Assembly: GCF_010681825.2 (NCBI RefSeq)
Contig: NZ_CP066776.1
Span: 62,001-126,000, forward strand
Direction of reading: 5' to 3'
Origin: Sulfuriroseicoccus oceanibius
GTDB taxonomy: Bacteria; Verrucomicrobiota; Verrucomicrobiia; Verrucomicrobiales; SLCJ01
Length of the DNA: 64,000 nt
Shown: positions 52,759 to 61,727 of the stretch, piece by piece
How the letters are laid out: the number at the start of each line of letters is the position of its first letter
How positions within the stretch are numbered: the first letter of the stretch is position 1
Position numbers and translations under genes: made by a program
The notes under the pieces: model-generated
Database searches by the model: none
The model's input: the letters and a program-made list of their open reading frames with translations, nothing else
Told to the model about the DNA's origin: nothing

Positions 52759-54567
52759 CTATCCGTCGATCTGACGGTCGATCGCGTTCTGCTGACGCGC
52801 AATATCGTTGAGTGTGATAATTCCCAGCACTTTGCCAGTCGTCGTGGTCGAGAGGATCGGCAGCTGGGCATAATCATAACGTACCATCAATCGGGCCGCC
52901 TCACGGATCGCCACCTCGCTTGAAATCGAGATCACTTTCTGCGAAGCCAGCAACTCTTCCAAGCTCCGCTCTTCCCCGGCGGCAAGCCACTCGTCAAGCT
53001 CGTGGTGCATCGCCATACCGACGAGTTTCTTTTCCGCATCCACCACCGGATAACCGTGGTAGTTCGACTGCTGACCTTTGAGAAATTCCAGCGCATCCGC
53101 CGCATTCATCGATGCCTTCAACGACAGCACTTCGTGCGTCATGATCGTGGCGACCGGCAGGTTGCGATAATCTTGCGCCCCGCGGTACGCCGGCATTTGG
53201 CGCAAACTCACGCCGTCCTGCAGCAACAATGCGTTGTACAACGGCACCGACTGCCAGCGGCTCGCCAGATAATAGGAGATCACATTCCCCACCATCAATG
53301 GCAGCATCAGCGAGTAACTGCGAGTCATCTCAAAGATGATCAGCAACGAGGTGAACGGGCAACGCACCACCGAGGCAAACATCGCCCCCATTCCCAGCAA
53401 CACGCACGCACCCACCGCCTCGTCCGGTAGCGCGGAGTGATGCAACAAATGCACGTGTTGGTCGAGCGTCACCAGGCCCAGACCAAACAAACCGCCGAGC
53501 ATCCCGCCAAGGAACAAAGTCGGCGAGAACAAACCACCACTGCCGCCCGATGAATACGACAACACCACCGCCACAAACTTGAACACAAACAAGATCAACA
53601 GCGCCCCAACCGCCAGCTTGGCATCGAACGCCGCGTCCAAACTGCCATAACCGATCGAAAACACACCCATCTGCGGTTCACCCAGCAACCCGGTCAGCGC
53701 AAACGCACTCAAGCCCAGGATCCCCACACCGAGGCCACCACCGGTCGTGCGCACCCACAGCGGCATCGATAAGTTGCGCATCCGCTCGCGCGACCACAAC
53801 AACACACGCACCAGCAAATGCCCGGTGCCAGCAGCAGCCAGGCCCAGCGGCACGGCAATCAACATCCACGGAGCCGTCTGGAATTGGTCGACAAAGTGCA
53901 CGTTCAACACCGGCTCCTCACCGAGAATCGTCCGCGAAACCGCTGCGGAAATCACCACCGCCACCACGATGCCACCCAGTGCCTTGGTCGAGAAATCATC
54001 GAGCAGCTCCTCGAATACAAACGTAATCGCCGAGAGCGGTGCGTTGAACGCCGCGGCAATCCCCGCACCCATTCCCACCGGCACCATCGCCTGGACCCGC
54101 GACTTGGCGCGGAATGCCCACTGGCCCACCGTCGAGGCAATCGCCGAACACATGTGGACCGTCGGCCCCTCACGACCGAGCGCGTTGCCCATCCCGACAT
54201 ACAAGGTACCGAGCACAAAACGCCACATCCCTTCAAGCCAACTCAGCTTCCCGAAGTCGTTGTAATACGCCTTCTTGGTTTGCGGGATACCACTGCCCGC
54301 CGCCGACGGCGCGAGCTTCTGCAAAATAATTCCCACCACCAGCGCCCCAACCGCGGGGGCCAATCCAAGCACCGCCCAGAACTGCCAGCCACCCAGCTTC
54401 TGCGCCGTGGAGGTCACCAGGTGGAACACCCCCTCAATCGCATAGTGGAACCCAACAGCCGCCAATCCACACAGCACCCCCACCACCACGCACAGGATCA
54501 TAAAGCGCTGGCCGTCCGTGAATCGGGCGCGCATCCAGTCGGGCAGTCGGGTCGGCAAGTGAGACAT
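52759..54567 (-). CDS. CLC-type chloride/proton antiporter with CBS domains
   Basis: 602 residues. Eighteen-helix CLC core with the selectivity motifs GSGIPQ, GREGP (the gating Glu is present) and GSGGLFSPTLFLGG, and the internal proton Glu pair in VFEELLDDF. Both glutamates point to an antiporter and not a channel. Two CBS domains follow in the last ~130 residues (VATIMTHEVLSLKASMNAAD; LLASQKVISISSEVAIREAA), which may bind nucleotides. It lies 23 bases downstream of tsaD on the same strand. Confidence 0.93.
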   Translation of the reverse strand: MSHLPTRLPDWMRARFTDGQRFMILCVVVGVLCGLAAVGFHYAIEGVFHLVTSTAQKLGGWQFWAVLGLAPAVGALVVGIILQKLAPSAAGSGIPQTKKAYYNDFGKLSWLEGMWRFVLGTLYVGMGNALGREGPTVHMCSAIASTVGQWAFRAKSRVQAMVPVGMGAGIAAAFNAPLSAITFVFEELLDDFSTKALGGIVVAVVISAAVSRTILGEEPVLNVHFVDQFQTAPWMLIAVPLGLAAAGTGHLLVRVLLWSRERMRNLSMPLWVRTTGGGLGVGILGLSAFALTGLLGEPQMGVFSIGYGSLDAAFDAKLAVGALLILFVFKFVAVVLSYSSGGSGGLFSPTLFLGGMLGGLFGLGLVTLDQHVHLLHHSALPDEAVGACVLLGMGAMFASVVRCPFTSLLIIFEMTRSYSLMLPLMVGNVISYYLASRWQSVPLYNALLLQDGVSLRQMPAYRGAQDYRNLPVATIMTHEVLSLKASMNAADALEFLKGQQSNYHGYPVVDAEKKLVGMAMHHELDEWLAAGEERSLEELLASQKVISISSEVAIREAARLMVRYDYAQLPILSTTTTGKVLGIITLNDIARQQNAIDRQIDG

Positions 54568-54590
54568 GATCTAGAGTAAGCGCGTTGGGA

Positions 54591-55652
54591 TTAAGCTCGG
54601 TTGGCTTGGTTGGTCAGCGGGAGGTTTGGATCCACATCAGAGTCCAGACTGGAGGACCTCCCAAGCAAATGATGTTCGTGGGCGACATAGGCGATCATGG
54701 CCGCGTTATCCGTCGAAAGCGCCGGTTCGGCGATGCGCAGATCGAGCCCCGCCCGATCACAGGCCCGCTGCATCTCCTCGCGCAGGCAGCGGTTGCAGCC
54801 CACCCCGCCACTGACGGTGACGAGCTTGCGCCCCGCAGCCTTGGCAGCTCTCAAAGTCTTACCCACCAGTACGTCGACCACCGCCTGCTGGAACGAAGCG
54901 CACACATCCGGCAGCCATTCGTCGCGCTTCTCCTGGTCGAAGGTTTCAGTCAGATAGCGCACCGATGTCTTGAGCCCGCTAAAGCTGAACTCAAAGCCCG
55001 GCTTCTTCATCATGCTGCGCGGAAAATCATAGGCTTTCGGGTCGCCCTCGACCGCCAGCTGGTCGATCAACGGCCCGCCCGGATACGGCAAGCCCAGCAT
55101 CTTCGCCACTTTGTCGAAGGCCTCACCCGCCGCATCATCGCGCGAACGCCCCATCAACTCGTAACTCCCCACACCCGCCACATCGACCAACATCGTGTGC
55201 CCCCCACTCACCACCAGCGCCACATTGGGCTGCACTCCCTCAGAATCCCCGAAAAAGGGCGAAAGCAGGTGCCCTTCCAGATGGTTGATTGCCAAAAACG
55301 GCTTACCACACGCCAATGCCAACGCCTTGGCCGTTGTGTTCCCCACCAAAAGTGAACTCGCCAACCCTGGCCCGGCCGTGGCGGCAAACACATCCACGTC
55401 CGCCACGTCCACTCCGGCTTTCTCCAACGCCGCCGCCAACAAACCAGGCGTCGCAGCACTGTGCTGACGCGATGCCAACTCAGGTACCACCCCGCCAAAC
55501 GGCCGGTGCGCCTCAATCTGCGACGCCACCACCGCGGACAACAACGACTCACGACCACGCAACACAGCCACCGCCGTCTCATCACAAGACGACTCGATGG
55601 CCAGTACGGTCGCCGCTGGTCCCGCGGCCGACGATGGAGCTTCTCCGGTCAC
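54591..55652 (-). CDS. tsaD: tRNA N6-adenosine threonylcarbamoyltransferase
   Basis: Transfers the threonylcarbamoyl group to A37 of ANN-decoding tRNAs. The 353-residue product has the ASKHA fold with SSCDETAVAV and the metal-binding HLEGH (His124 and His128). It continues with VALVVSGGHTML, the conserved GRSRDDAAGEAFDKVAKMLGL, SFSGLKTS, VSGGVGCN and the metal Asp in STDNAAMIAY. The last ~20 residues are Asp/Ser-rich and variable. It overlaps yqeY by 4 bases and lies 23 bases from the CLC gene. Sua5/TsaC is at 9536-10594. Confidence 0.96.
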   Translation of the reverse strand: MTGEAPSSAAGPAATVLAIESSCDETAVAVLRGRESLLSAVVASQIEAHRPFGGVVPELASRQHSAATPGLLAAALEKAGVDVADVDVFAATAGPGLASSLLVGNTTAKALALACGKPFLAINHLEGHLLSPFFGDSEGVQPNVALVVSGGHTMLVDVAGVGSYELMGRSRDDAAGEAFDKVAKMLGLPYPGGPLIDQLAVEGDPKAYDFPRSMMKKPGFEFSFSGLKTSVRYLTETFDQEKRDEWLPDVCASFQQAVVDVLVGKTLRAAKAAGRKLVTVSGGVGCNRCLREEMQRACDRAGLDLRIAEPALSTDNAAMIAYVAHEHHLLGRSSSLDSDVDPNLPLTNQANRA

Positions 55653-56104
55653 GCCAGTTTCGCTCGGACTTTCTGACTCAGCACTTTGCCGTCGGCGCGC
55701 CCTTCGGCGAGCTTCTGCACTTCGCCCATCACCTTGCCCATGTCCGCCATCGCGGTGGCTCCGGTAGAGGCAATCGCCTGGTCGACAATCGCGTCGACTT
55801 CTTCCTCGCTCAACGGCTGAGGCAAATAGGTCTCGAGCACGGCAATTTCTTCCAACTCGGTTTCCGCCAGCTCCGGACGGTTCGCATTCTGATACTGCTC
55901 CACCGAGTCCTGACGCTGCTTGATCTGCTTGCGGATCACGGCCATCACCGCCACGTCGTCCAACACCGCATCCGCCCCACCGGCCTCGATCGCCGCGTTC
56001 TTCACCGCCGCCTTAAGGCCACGGATCACATTCAGCTTCTTCTGGTCGCGCGCTTTCATCGCGGCCTTCATATCTTCGGTCAGTTGGTCGTTGAGTGTGC
56101 TCAT
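55649..56104 (-). CDS. yqeY: GatB/YqeY domain-containing protein
   Basis: 151 residues of the YqeY family, small helical proteins that share the tRNA-binding tail domain of GatB. It has MKAAMKARDQKKLNVIRGL, VIRKQIKQRQDSVEQY, LETYLPQPLSEEEVDAIV and GKVMGEVQKLAEGRADGKVL. The role is probably in tRNA-related amidation or stability but is not fixed. It overlaps the tsaD start by 4 bases (ATGA), so the two are translationally coupled; yqeY with tsaD or rpsU is a recurrent pairing. Confidence 0.93.
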   Translation of the reverse strand: MSTLNDQLTEDMKAAMKARDQKKLNVIRGLKAAVKNAAIEAGGADAVLDDVAVMAVIRKQIKQRQDSVEQYQNANRPELAETELEEIAVLETYLPQPLSEEEVDAIVDQAIASTGATAMADMGKVMGEVQKLAEGRADGKVLSQKVRAKLA

Positions 56105-56232
56105 CAGGGGAGCAAGGTAATATACCCTCGCGCCCTGACAACGAGAACCTTGATCGAATCACCAACGACCCCACGTTTTCCCCACGCTCATCTTCCTTGC
56201 CCCTCACCCAGACCGCCGTACCGTACCCCACC

Positions 56233-56712
56233 ATGGCCACCCCTCTCCGCTCGAAAATCTTCCTCGTCGTCTTCGGTCTCATCATCGCTGCCATGGGCGG
56301 CGCGTTCATCGCTCTGATGTGGAACGGATACCAAAAAGTGCGCACCACCTACACTTGGACGGAGCACCCCTGCCTCATCCTCGAATCCCGCATCATCGAA
56401 GATAGCCGCGTCCCCAACGCCCTACCGGAATACCGCATCGACGTCCGCTACACCTACGAAATCGACGGCACCCGCTATACCGGCGACCAAGTGCGCACCC
56501 GCGTCCGCCGCCTGAAGGAAAAAGAAAAGCTCACCGGGTTCGCCGAATCCATCCCCGCCGGCACCCAAACCGTCTGCTACGTCGATCCAACCGACCCAAC
56601 CAACGCCATCCTCCAACGCGACACCAAAGCAGCCCTCTACACCATTTGGTTCCCCGGACTCTTCCTCGTCGGCGGCCTCGGGATCGCAGCCAGCGCGTTG
56701 ATCAAAAAGTAG
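56233..56712 (+). CDS. DUF3592-like membrane protein
   Basis: 159 residues. An N-terminal helix (KIFLVVFGLIIAAMGGAFIAL), an extracytoplasmic beta domain with the DUF3592 pattern (TEHPCLILESRIIEDSR, YRIDVRYTYEIDGTRYTGDQ, GTQTVCYVDPTDPTNAIL), and a C-terminal helix near 137-156. The start at 56233 is chosen; the frame is open further up but overlaps the yqeY gene. It stands alone between the divergent yqeY and a repeat region. Confidence 0.82.
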   Translation: MATPLRSKIFLVVFGLIIAAMGGAFIALMWNGYQKVRTTYTWTEHPCLILESRIIEDSRVPNALPEYRIDVRYTYEIDGTRYTGDQVRTRVRRLKEKEKLTGFAESIPAGTQTVCYVDPTDPTNAILQRDTKAALYTIWFPGLFLVGGLGIAASALIKK

Positions 56713-56763
56713 CGCCCCAGCTGCGCCGCACCCTTAGGCCCCTTGGAACGGACCCTCCCCCCG

Positions 56764-56827
56764 ATAAGTCTTATAGGACCCATAAGACCAATCTCCTCAT
56801 CTGTGCCCATCCGCGCCCATCTGCGGC
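56764..56827. repeat. Family D and family E repeats, side by side
   Basis: ATAAGTCTTATAGGACCCAT then AAGACC (family D, 56764-56789), then TCATCTGTGCCCATCCGCGC and CCATCTGCGGC (family E, inverted, 56798-56827). Confidence 0.6.
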
Positions 56828-56829
56828 AC

Positions 56830-56870
56830 AAAAACACCGCACAGCCCCCGTCTCCAGGGCCCGTGCGGTG
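56830..56870 (-). terminator. Terminator of the Cys-rich gene
   Basis: On the minus strand CACCGCAC (complement of 56863-56870) pairs with GTGCGGTG (complement of 56835-56842), followed by TTTTG. The loop is ~20 bases and holds a second small GGGCCC. It lies ~60 bases after the Cys-rich gene stop. Confidence 0.75.
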
Positions 56871-56928
56871 TGATTAATCAGTCATCCGCAGATACCAGAG
56901 CCATCCCCGGCATCACGCGGCGACGCCA

Positions 56929-57345
56929 TTACTCAGCGTCCTTTTCCTTCTTGTCGCCGCCTTTGCAGCATCCTTCGCCTTCCTTGCAGCAGTCGCCGTC
57001 TTTCTTGTCGCAACCGTCGCAGTCTTCTTTATCGCACTCTTCCTTGTCGCACTTCTTTTTGCAGCACTCCTTTTTCTTGCAGCAGCCTTCGCCTTCCTTA
57101 CAGCACTCGCCGTCTTTCTTGGCGTGATCGTGGCAAAGTGTGGCTTCCTCTTTGTCGCACTCTTTCTTCTCGCCGCAATCTTTCTCTTTCTTGCAGCCAT
57201 CCGCGATCAGATCAGCGCAAAGCTCGGACTTCTCGCAATCCTTGCCCTCTTTCTCTTTGTCTTTCTTACATCCACCGCATCCGTCGGCGTATCCGAGTGG
57301 AGCGATCATCAGGGCGGCAAATGCAGCAATCAGGTGAATTTTCAT
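56929..57345 (-). CDS. Small secreted Cys/Lys/Glu-rich protein
   Basis: 138 residues. Signal peptide (about 1-20, ending GYAD), then a mature part of ~118 residues dominated by Lys, Glu, Asp and about 22 Cys. It contains the near-repeats DGECCKEGEGCCK and DGDCCKEGEGCCK, plus CGGC near the mature N-terminus. No known fold. It may bind metal, in the manner of metallothionein-like or Zn-storage proteins, or be a disulfide-rich peptide; this is inference. The ATG at 57345 is set by the signal peptide; an upstream 20 residues are rejected. A terminator follows it. Confidence 0.75.
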   Translation of the reverse strand: MKIHLIAAFAALMIAPLGYADGCGGCKKDKEKEGKDCEKSELCADLIADGCKKEKDCGEKKECDKEEATLCHDHAKKDGECCKEGEGCCKKKECCKKKCDKEECDKEDCDGCDKKDGDCCKEGEGCCKGGDKKEKDAE

Positions 57346-57469
57346 AGCTATATAATGGGTTGGTTTTCTTGATTCAATGACGGTACGAATCCGACGGCTA
57401 ACCACCGCGAGGAATCACGCACCTTTTCGTAGAGCGAGGCCTGGTTCATCTTATTCCTGAGAATTTTTC

Positions 57470-60190
57470 CTATCGCCGACCTTTTTTGGCGCGCTCGAAA
57501 CGCGACCGCTGACTGCCGACACCAGACCTCTCCCGCGAACCTACGCCTGCCGGGATTGAGGTGGATTCATCCATCTTCGCCACCTCCGAAATCGTCGGCT
57601 GATTCGCCTGCTGAGCGCGCTTCGCCGCCGCCTTCTTCCTGCGCCCGCCGCCAAAGCTCACTCGATTCGCCCCGATCCGCGTCATCAGCGCGTCCGCCAG
57701 CACGAGCACCAACACCAATGCCAACAGCACCGGCATCAGAGGCCGTGGCGGTTTGACAAACGGCCGCTCCCACACACCCGCGAGATCCAGTCGTTCCTCG
57801 CCGCCGGTCGCCGCAGCCACCTGACGCAACTCGTCGAGCATCACCGGAGAAAAACGCCACTCCGCACCAGAACTCGCCACCAACGGGCCAAACGCCAACG
57901 CCTGGTCACCCAGCGAGATCCCACCACGCACCATCTCGCCCTGCACCAAATCCACCCGCGCCCGGTAACGCCCCGGCTCGATCCGCTCCCACACCACCTG
58001 ACGCGTCTGCGGCGACTCCGCGCCCATCGCCAGCGACAGCTTTGGCGGGTCTTTGGCAAAACGTTCACTCCACAACGCATCGTCGTACAACAAATCCACC
58101 GTCATCACAGATCCATCGATCCTTGAACGCAAGGCCACCCCGCGCGGCACGTCGCTGCCGACCAGCCACCGCCCCAGCGTCTGGACAAAGTCCTCGTACC
58201 CCTCCCACCCCAACGTCGCTCCCGCATACTCCGCCCCCAGGGGCATCGACACCGCGGCACAACGCCCCGTCCCACGCGGACCAAATGCCACCAACGGCGC
58301 CTGAAACTCATCGACCGACACCAAGGCCTGGCGCGCCCACGGCCGCAAGTAGCTCAAATTATAACCATCCACCTGGTCGAGCCAGTCCGGCGTGCCCGAC
58401 GCAATTTCCCGCAACGACCCCGTCGCCCGAGTCGGCACCGGGTCCCTCACAAACGCCGCCCGCGCCACCGCCACCGTCTCCTGCGAGAACACATCAGGCA
58501 ACGCCCCGGCATCCTCGACAAAGAAGATCCGCCCGTCGCCACGCTGCGCGATGTCTTCCAAAAACGCAGCATCCGCGTCCCCTTTGTTGCCGAGCGCGAT
58601 CACACTCACCGTCGCGCCCTCGGCCCGCATTTCGGCCAGCAGCTCTTTATAGTCGCCAGGCTCTTCGCTGTCGGCCGCATCGGAGAACAAAATCACGTGC
58701 TTCTGCGCATGCGGTGCGCGCTTGATTTCATTCCACCCCGCCTTCAGCCCGCTGTAGACAAAAATCCCGCCACCGGTCGATCGGATCCGACGGATCGCTT
58801 TCGTAATCGCGTCTCGGTTCTGCACCGCCGGCTGCAACTTCACCATGGTATGCGGACTCGAATCCACGGCAAAGACCGCCATCGCATCCGTCCCACCGAG
58901 ATGGTTCAACGCATTCGCCGCCCCGCTGTTGGCCAAATCCATCTTGGTCCCACCAGCCACCGCCGCACTCATACTGCCCGAACGGTCCATCACAATGCAC
59001 AATGCCACCGCCAGCTTGCGGTGCTCGCTGCGCAGCTCCATTGAAACCGGCAACAACTCATCGATCGGCGACGCCGCATACCCCCCCGCCGCGAAACTCT
59101 GCCGACCACCCGCCATCATCAAACCACCACCCTGCGACTCGACGAAGAATGGCAACGCGGAAAGAAACGCCCCCGACACCTCCCACGCCGGCACGTTGTT
59201 GATCACCACCACGCTCACACCGGTCAAATGGCGAGCCGTCAGGTTCGAGCCATCAGCCACTTCCTCCACCTCGAGCCCCAGCTTGCGCAGCGCGGCCGCC
59301 GCCGGATCCGGCTGGTATTTGGTCAGCATCAGAATGCGCCCGCCCGCATCCACCTCGACAAACGATTGCGCCTCGTTGTTGCCCGCATACGCGTCCCCCG
59401 CCTCCTGTGGCACCACCTTCGCCTCGTAAAGATAAGCCCGCCCGGCCCTCAACCGATCCGTAAACTGCAACTTGGCCGATCCATTGCGCAACCGCACATC
59501 GCGCACCGCCACTTCCACCCCATCGCGCAGCAACTGCAGCTTCAGCGGACCATTCATGTTCCCCGCCAACTCGGCCTCCACCAAAAACGGCTCGCCAGGC
59601 TGCACCCGCGACGGCGTTGCCAACCGCTCGACCCGCACGTCCACCGCACTCGGCGGCGGCACAATCCGATAATCCACCGGAATGTTCGCCCGTTGTAAAC
59701 TCGGCACCAACCCGGCCAGCGGCTCGGTGCTGTAACCATCCGTCACCACCAGAACCCGCGCCGGCCGTCCCTCGTCGTCGCCTTGAGCGCGCGCCGCAGC
59801 CGACTGCACGGCCAGCGACGTCCGCGTCAGATGCCGGTCGCTTTCATCCAACCGCGCATCCCCCGCCACCGGGTCGATCTCCACCGCCTCGGCCGCATAA
59901 TGCACCACCCGCAGACGGTCGCCCCCCATCTTCTTCTCATCCTCAATCAACCCCTCCAACTCCGGCAACTCCGCCTCAATCACCCCGCCCGTCGACGACG
60001 ACAAATCAGCCAACAACCACAAATCCATCGGCGACCGCCCGAGCTGGGTCATCGGCCGCGTCATCGCCAACACCAACAACACCCAACACGCCAACCGCAA
60101 CGGACGAAACAACCCCAGCTCACGCCGCCACCAGCCCAATAACAAAAACACAGGCACCAACAACAACCACTCCGGCGACATCAAACTCAT
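57470..60190 (-). CDS. Large VWA/GATase1-like inner-membrane protein
   Basis: 906 residues. Two N-terminal helices (about 8-19 and 33-46) are followed by a first VWA-like domain (LWLLADLSSSTGG, LVVTDGYS). Beta domains come next, then a GATase1-like/VWA region (GGRILMLTKYQPD, GGGLMMAGGRQSFAAGGY) with the MIDAS motif DRSGSMS in VMDRSGSMSAAV. A C-terminal membrane helix (LMPVLLALVLVLVLADALM) and a basic tail (GGGRRKKAAAKRAQQ) close it. It belongs to the uncharacterised VWA/glutamine-amidotransferase-like membrane proteins that sit beside BatA-type genes. It may act in envelope assembly or surveillance; not known. No partner is in the window. The start could be 60190 (MSLMSPEW) or 60181. Confidence 0.85.
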   Translation of the reverse strand: MSLMSPEWLLLVPVFLLLGWWRRELGLFRPLRLACWVLLVLAMTRPMTQLGRSPMDLWLLADLSSSTGGVIEAELPELEGLIEDEKKMGGDRLRVVHYAAEAVEIDPVAGDARLDESDRHLTRTSLAVQSAAARAQGDDEGRPARVLVVTDGYSTEPLAGLVPSLQRANIPVDYRIVPPPSAVDVRVERLATPSRVQPGEPFLVEAELAGNMNGPLKLQLLRDGVEVAVRDVRLRNGSAKLQFTDRLRAGRAYLYEAKVVPQEAGDAYAGNNEAQSFVEVDAGGRILMLTKYQPDPAAAALRKLGLEVEEVADGSNLTARHLTGVSVVVINNVPAWEVSGAFLSALPFFVESQGGGLMMAGGRQSFAAGGYAASPIDELLPVSMELRSEHRKLAVALCIVMDRSGSMSAAVAGGTKMDLANSGAANALNHLGGTDAMAVFAVDSSPHTMVKLQPAVQNRDAITKAIRRIRSTGGGIFVYSGLKAGWNEIKRAPHAQKHVILFSDAADSEEPGDYKELLAEMRAEGATVSVIALGNKGDADAAFLEDIAQRGDGRIFFVEDAGALPDVFSQETVAVARAAFVRDPVPTRATGSLREIASGTPDWLDQVDGYNLSYLRPWARQALVSVDEFQAPLVAFGPRGTGRCAAVSMPLGAEYAGATLGWEGYEDFVQTLGRWLVGSDVPRGVALRSRIDGSVMTVDLLYDDALWSERFAKDPPKLSLAMGAESPQTRQVVWERIEPGRYRARVDLVQGEMVRGGISLGDQALAFGPLVASSGAEWRFSPVMLDELRQVAAATGGEERLDLAGVWERPFVKPPRPLMPVLLALVLVLVLADALMTRIGANRVSFGGGRRKKAAAKRAQQANQPTISEVAKMDESTSIPAGVGSRERSGVGSQRSRFERAKKGRR

Positions 60191-60539
60191 TCCGCCCCTC
60201 CTTCCCCACACACTCCCCCCACCGCGGACACCACGTCCGCCACCGGGCACCACCGCCCCATCGAATCACTACTAATCACAAAGTTCCCCACCATCGCCCG
60301 GACTCTGCCCCGCCCACCAAAACCAAACAATCCTTTTCAACCCAAACCAACGCATTTCCCGGCCCACCCGCAGGTACGATAAACCTCACGCAAAGACGCA
60401 AAGACGCAAAGTACCTAGCAAGAGTACGACAGATCCAACTACCGCCCTTGCCACAGTATAATCAGCCCTCCTCCTAAAAAGAGGCTGGATCACAGCACAG
60501 GGCTTCAGCCCTGTGTCACGCCGTCGATTCCTCCCTTGG
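60191..60539. other. Intergenic region upstream of the IS110 element
   Basis: 349 bases. It holds a family-B repeat (60386-60411) and, at 60493-60522, a hairpin-forming ACAGCACAGGGCTTCAGCCC then TGTG (CAGGGCT / AGCCCTG). Several CT dinucleotides here are possible left borders of the insertion. No ORF on either strand is convincing. Confidence 0.55.
60386..60411 (+). repeat. Family B repeat
   Basis: TCACGCAAAGACGCAAAGAC then GCAAAG, a 9-base unit (GCAAAGACG) repeated. Other copies are at 4851-4875, 18211-18238 and 30396-30424. Confidence 0.7.
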
Positions 60540-60763
60540 TTGGTCAATTTGAGCTATTCCTAGCTCCATCGGTTTCATACGAAACCGGAGGTTGATCAAG
60601 GTGGGGGTGGCCACCCCCACCTCGATCGCTGAAACAGTCACTCCGTTCCTCCTCGAGTCCTTGAACTCGTCTTTCAGCAAGGAGGCCTGTTTCCCTCAAA
60701 TCCATCTGCAGTTCGTAGAGTTGCAAGAGCCCGAGAGCTCGTAGATCCAAGGTTGAAATACAG
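60540..60763 (+). ncRNA. Candidate bridge RNA of the IS110-family element
   Basis: About 220 noncoding bases directly before the transposase ATG, densely folded by inspection. GAGCTA-TTCC-TAGCTC lies at 60551-60566 and CGGTTTC-ATAC-GAAACCG at 60570-60587. AGGTGGGGGTGG / CCACCCCCACCT is perfect near 60599-60622. GCTGAAA (60628-60634) pairs with TTTCAGC (60672-60678), enclosing a large internal loop and a CGAGT / ACTCG hairpin (60654-60669). IS110 elements carry a structured bridge RNA between the left end and the transposase that pairs with target and donor DNA, as shown for IS621. Position and internal-loop layout fit that; no family search was possible. Boundaries are approximate. Confidence 0.5.
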
Positions 60764-61714
60764 ATGAACACTCAGAACAAACACTATATCGGCGTCGATG
60801 TCAGCAAAGATAAACTCGACTTTTATCACCCCAAAACAAAGCGCTCCTGGACCGTTCCCAACACTCCATCAAAGGTAAAATCGGAGCTCCTCAAGCTATC
60901 CAAACAACAGGACGAAATCCACATCATCTGTGAGCCTACCGGTGGCTATGAAAAGTGCCTCCTCGCTCAAGCATTGGAGCTAAACATTCCCATCAGCCTG
61001 GTTAATCCAAAGCGAGCACGAGCATTTGCCGAGGCCATGGGAATCTCGGCGAAAACTGACGCGATTGATGCCACGGTCTTGTCTCGCTTCGGAGAGTCGA
61101 TCACCCCGGCATCCCGCGTAAAACCTACAGCTCTGCAGGAGAAGATGTCAGCGATCGCCAGGATTAAGGATCGTTTCACCCGCCAAGCTGCAGCTCAGAA
61201 AACGGCCCTTCAAAAGGTCACCGACAGCTTTGTGAAGAAGGAGCTCAAGACCCAAATCCAAAGCCTTGAGCGAGCGATTGCTCGTTGCCAAAAGCAACTC
61301 GACACACTCATTGCGAAAGACGCCGTGCTGCGTGAGAAGAAGCGCAAAATCGAGTCGATCAAAGGACTTGGTCTGGCTGCATCCACGGTCTTCTTGTCTG
61401 AAATGCCAGAACTGGGCGCAATCACCGACAACCAGGCTTCGGCTTTAGTTGGAGTTGCGCCATTCAACAAAGACACCGGCACTCATAGCGGCAAGAGGCA
61501 CGTCCGCGGAGGAAGGCATTTACTCCGGCGCAGCCTCTACATGCCTGCTCTATGCGCCACGAACCACAACCCGATTTTGAAGGAATTTTATGGCCGTCTG
61601 ATCGCCAAAGGAAAACCTCATCATGTCGCCATCACCGCCGTGATCCGAAAGCTTGTCAGACTCGTAAACCGCCTTCTTTCCGACCCCAATTTCGAGCCGA
61701 TAAAACAAAATTAG
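60764..61714 (+). CDS. IS110-family DEDD transposase
   Basis: 316 residues, with an N-terminal RuvC-like DEDD domain and a C-terminal Transposase_20 domain. DEDD residues: Asp12 (GVDVSK), Glu57 (CEPTGG), Asp99 and Asp102 (KTDAIDATVL). A coiled-coil-like helical region (about 125-195) links it to the C-terminal half, with IKGLGLAAST and then APFNKDTGTHSGKRHVRGGRHLLRRSLYM. In this region many IS110 enzymes have the catalytic Ser in a D/E-S-G motif; here it reads DTG (Thr238), with Ser242 four residues on. Family length 300-350, so it is complete. The start at 60764 has no strong Shine-Dalgarno. It is the recombinase that would use the upstream RNA as guide. Confidence 0.95.
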   Translation: MNTQNKHYIGVDVSKDKLDFYHPKTKRSWTVPNTPSKVKSELLKLSKQQDEIHIICEPTGGYEKCLLAQALELNIPISLVNPKRARAFAEAMGISAKTDAIDATVLSRFGESITPASRVKPTALQEKMSAIARIKDRFTRQAAAQKTALQKVTDSFVKKELKTQIQSLERAIARCQKQLDTLIAKDAVLREKKRKIESIKGLGLAASTVFLSEMPELGAITDNQASALVGVAPFNKDTGTHSGKRHVRGGRHLLRRSLYMPALCATNHNPILKEFYGRLIAKGKPHHVAITAVIRKLVRLVNRLLSDPNFEPIKQN

Positions 61715-61727
61715 AAACAGAGTTGCT

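Larger units (their letters stand above)
60540..61727 (+). mobile_element. IS110-family insertion sequence (ends approximate)
   Basis: Transposase gene plus structured 5' leader. IS110 elements lack the terminal inverted repeats of most IS, so ends cannot be fixed by eye. The right end is placed near 61725-61730, where sequence related to the family G repeat begins. The left end lies somewhere between ~60480 and ~60545. A CT at 61726-61727 could be the dinucleotide core. Only one copy is present in the window. Confidence 0.6.

Noticed and set aside
52459-52923. A 154-codon plus-strand ORF in the gap before the CLC gene
   Set aside because: Half of it overlaps the 3' end of the CLC gene in antisense, the composition is not protein-like and no motif is seen.
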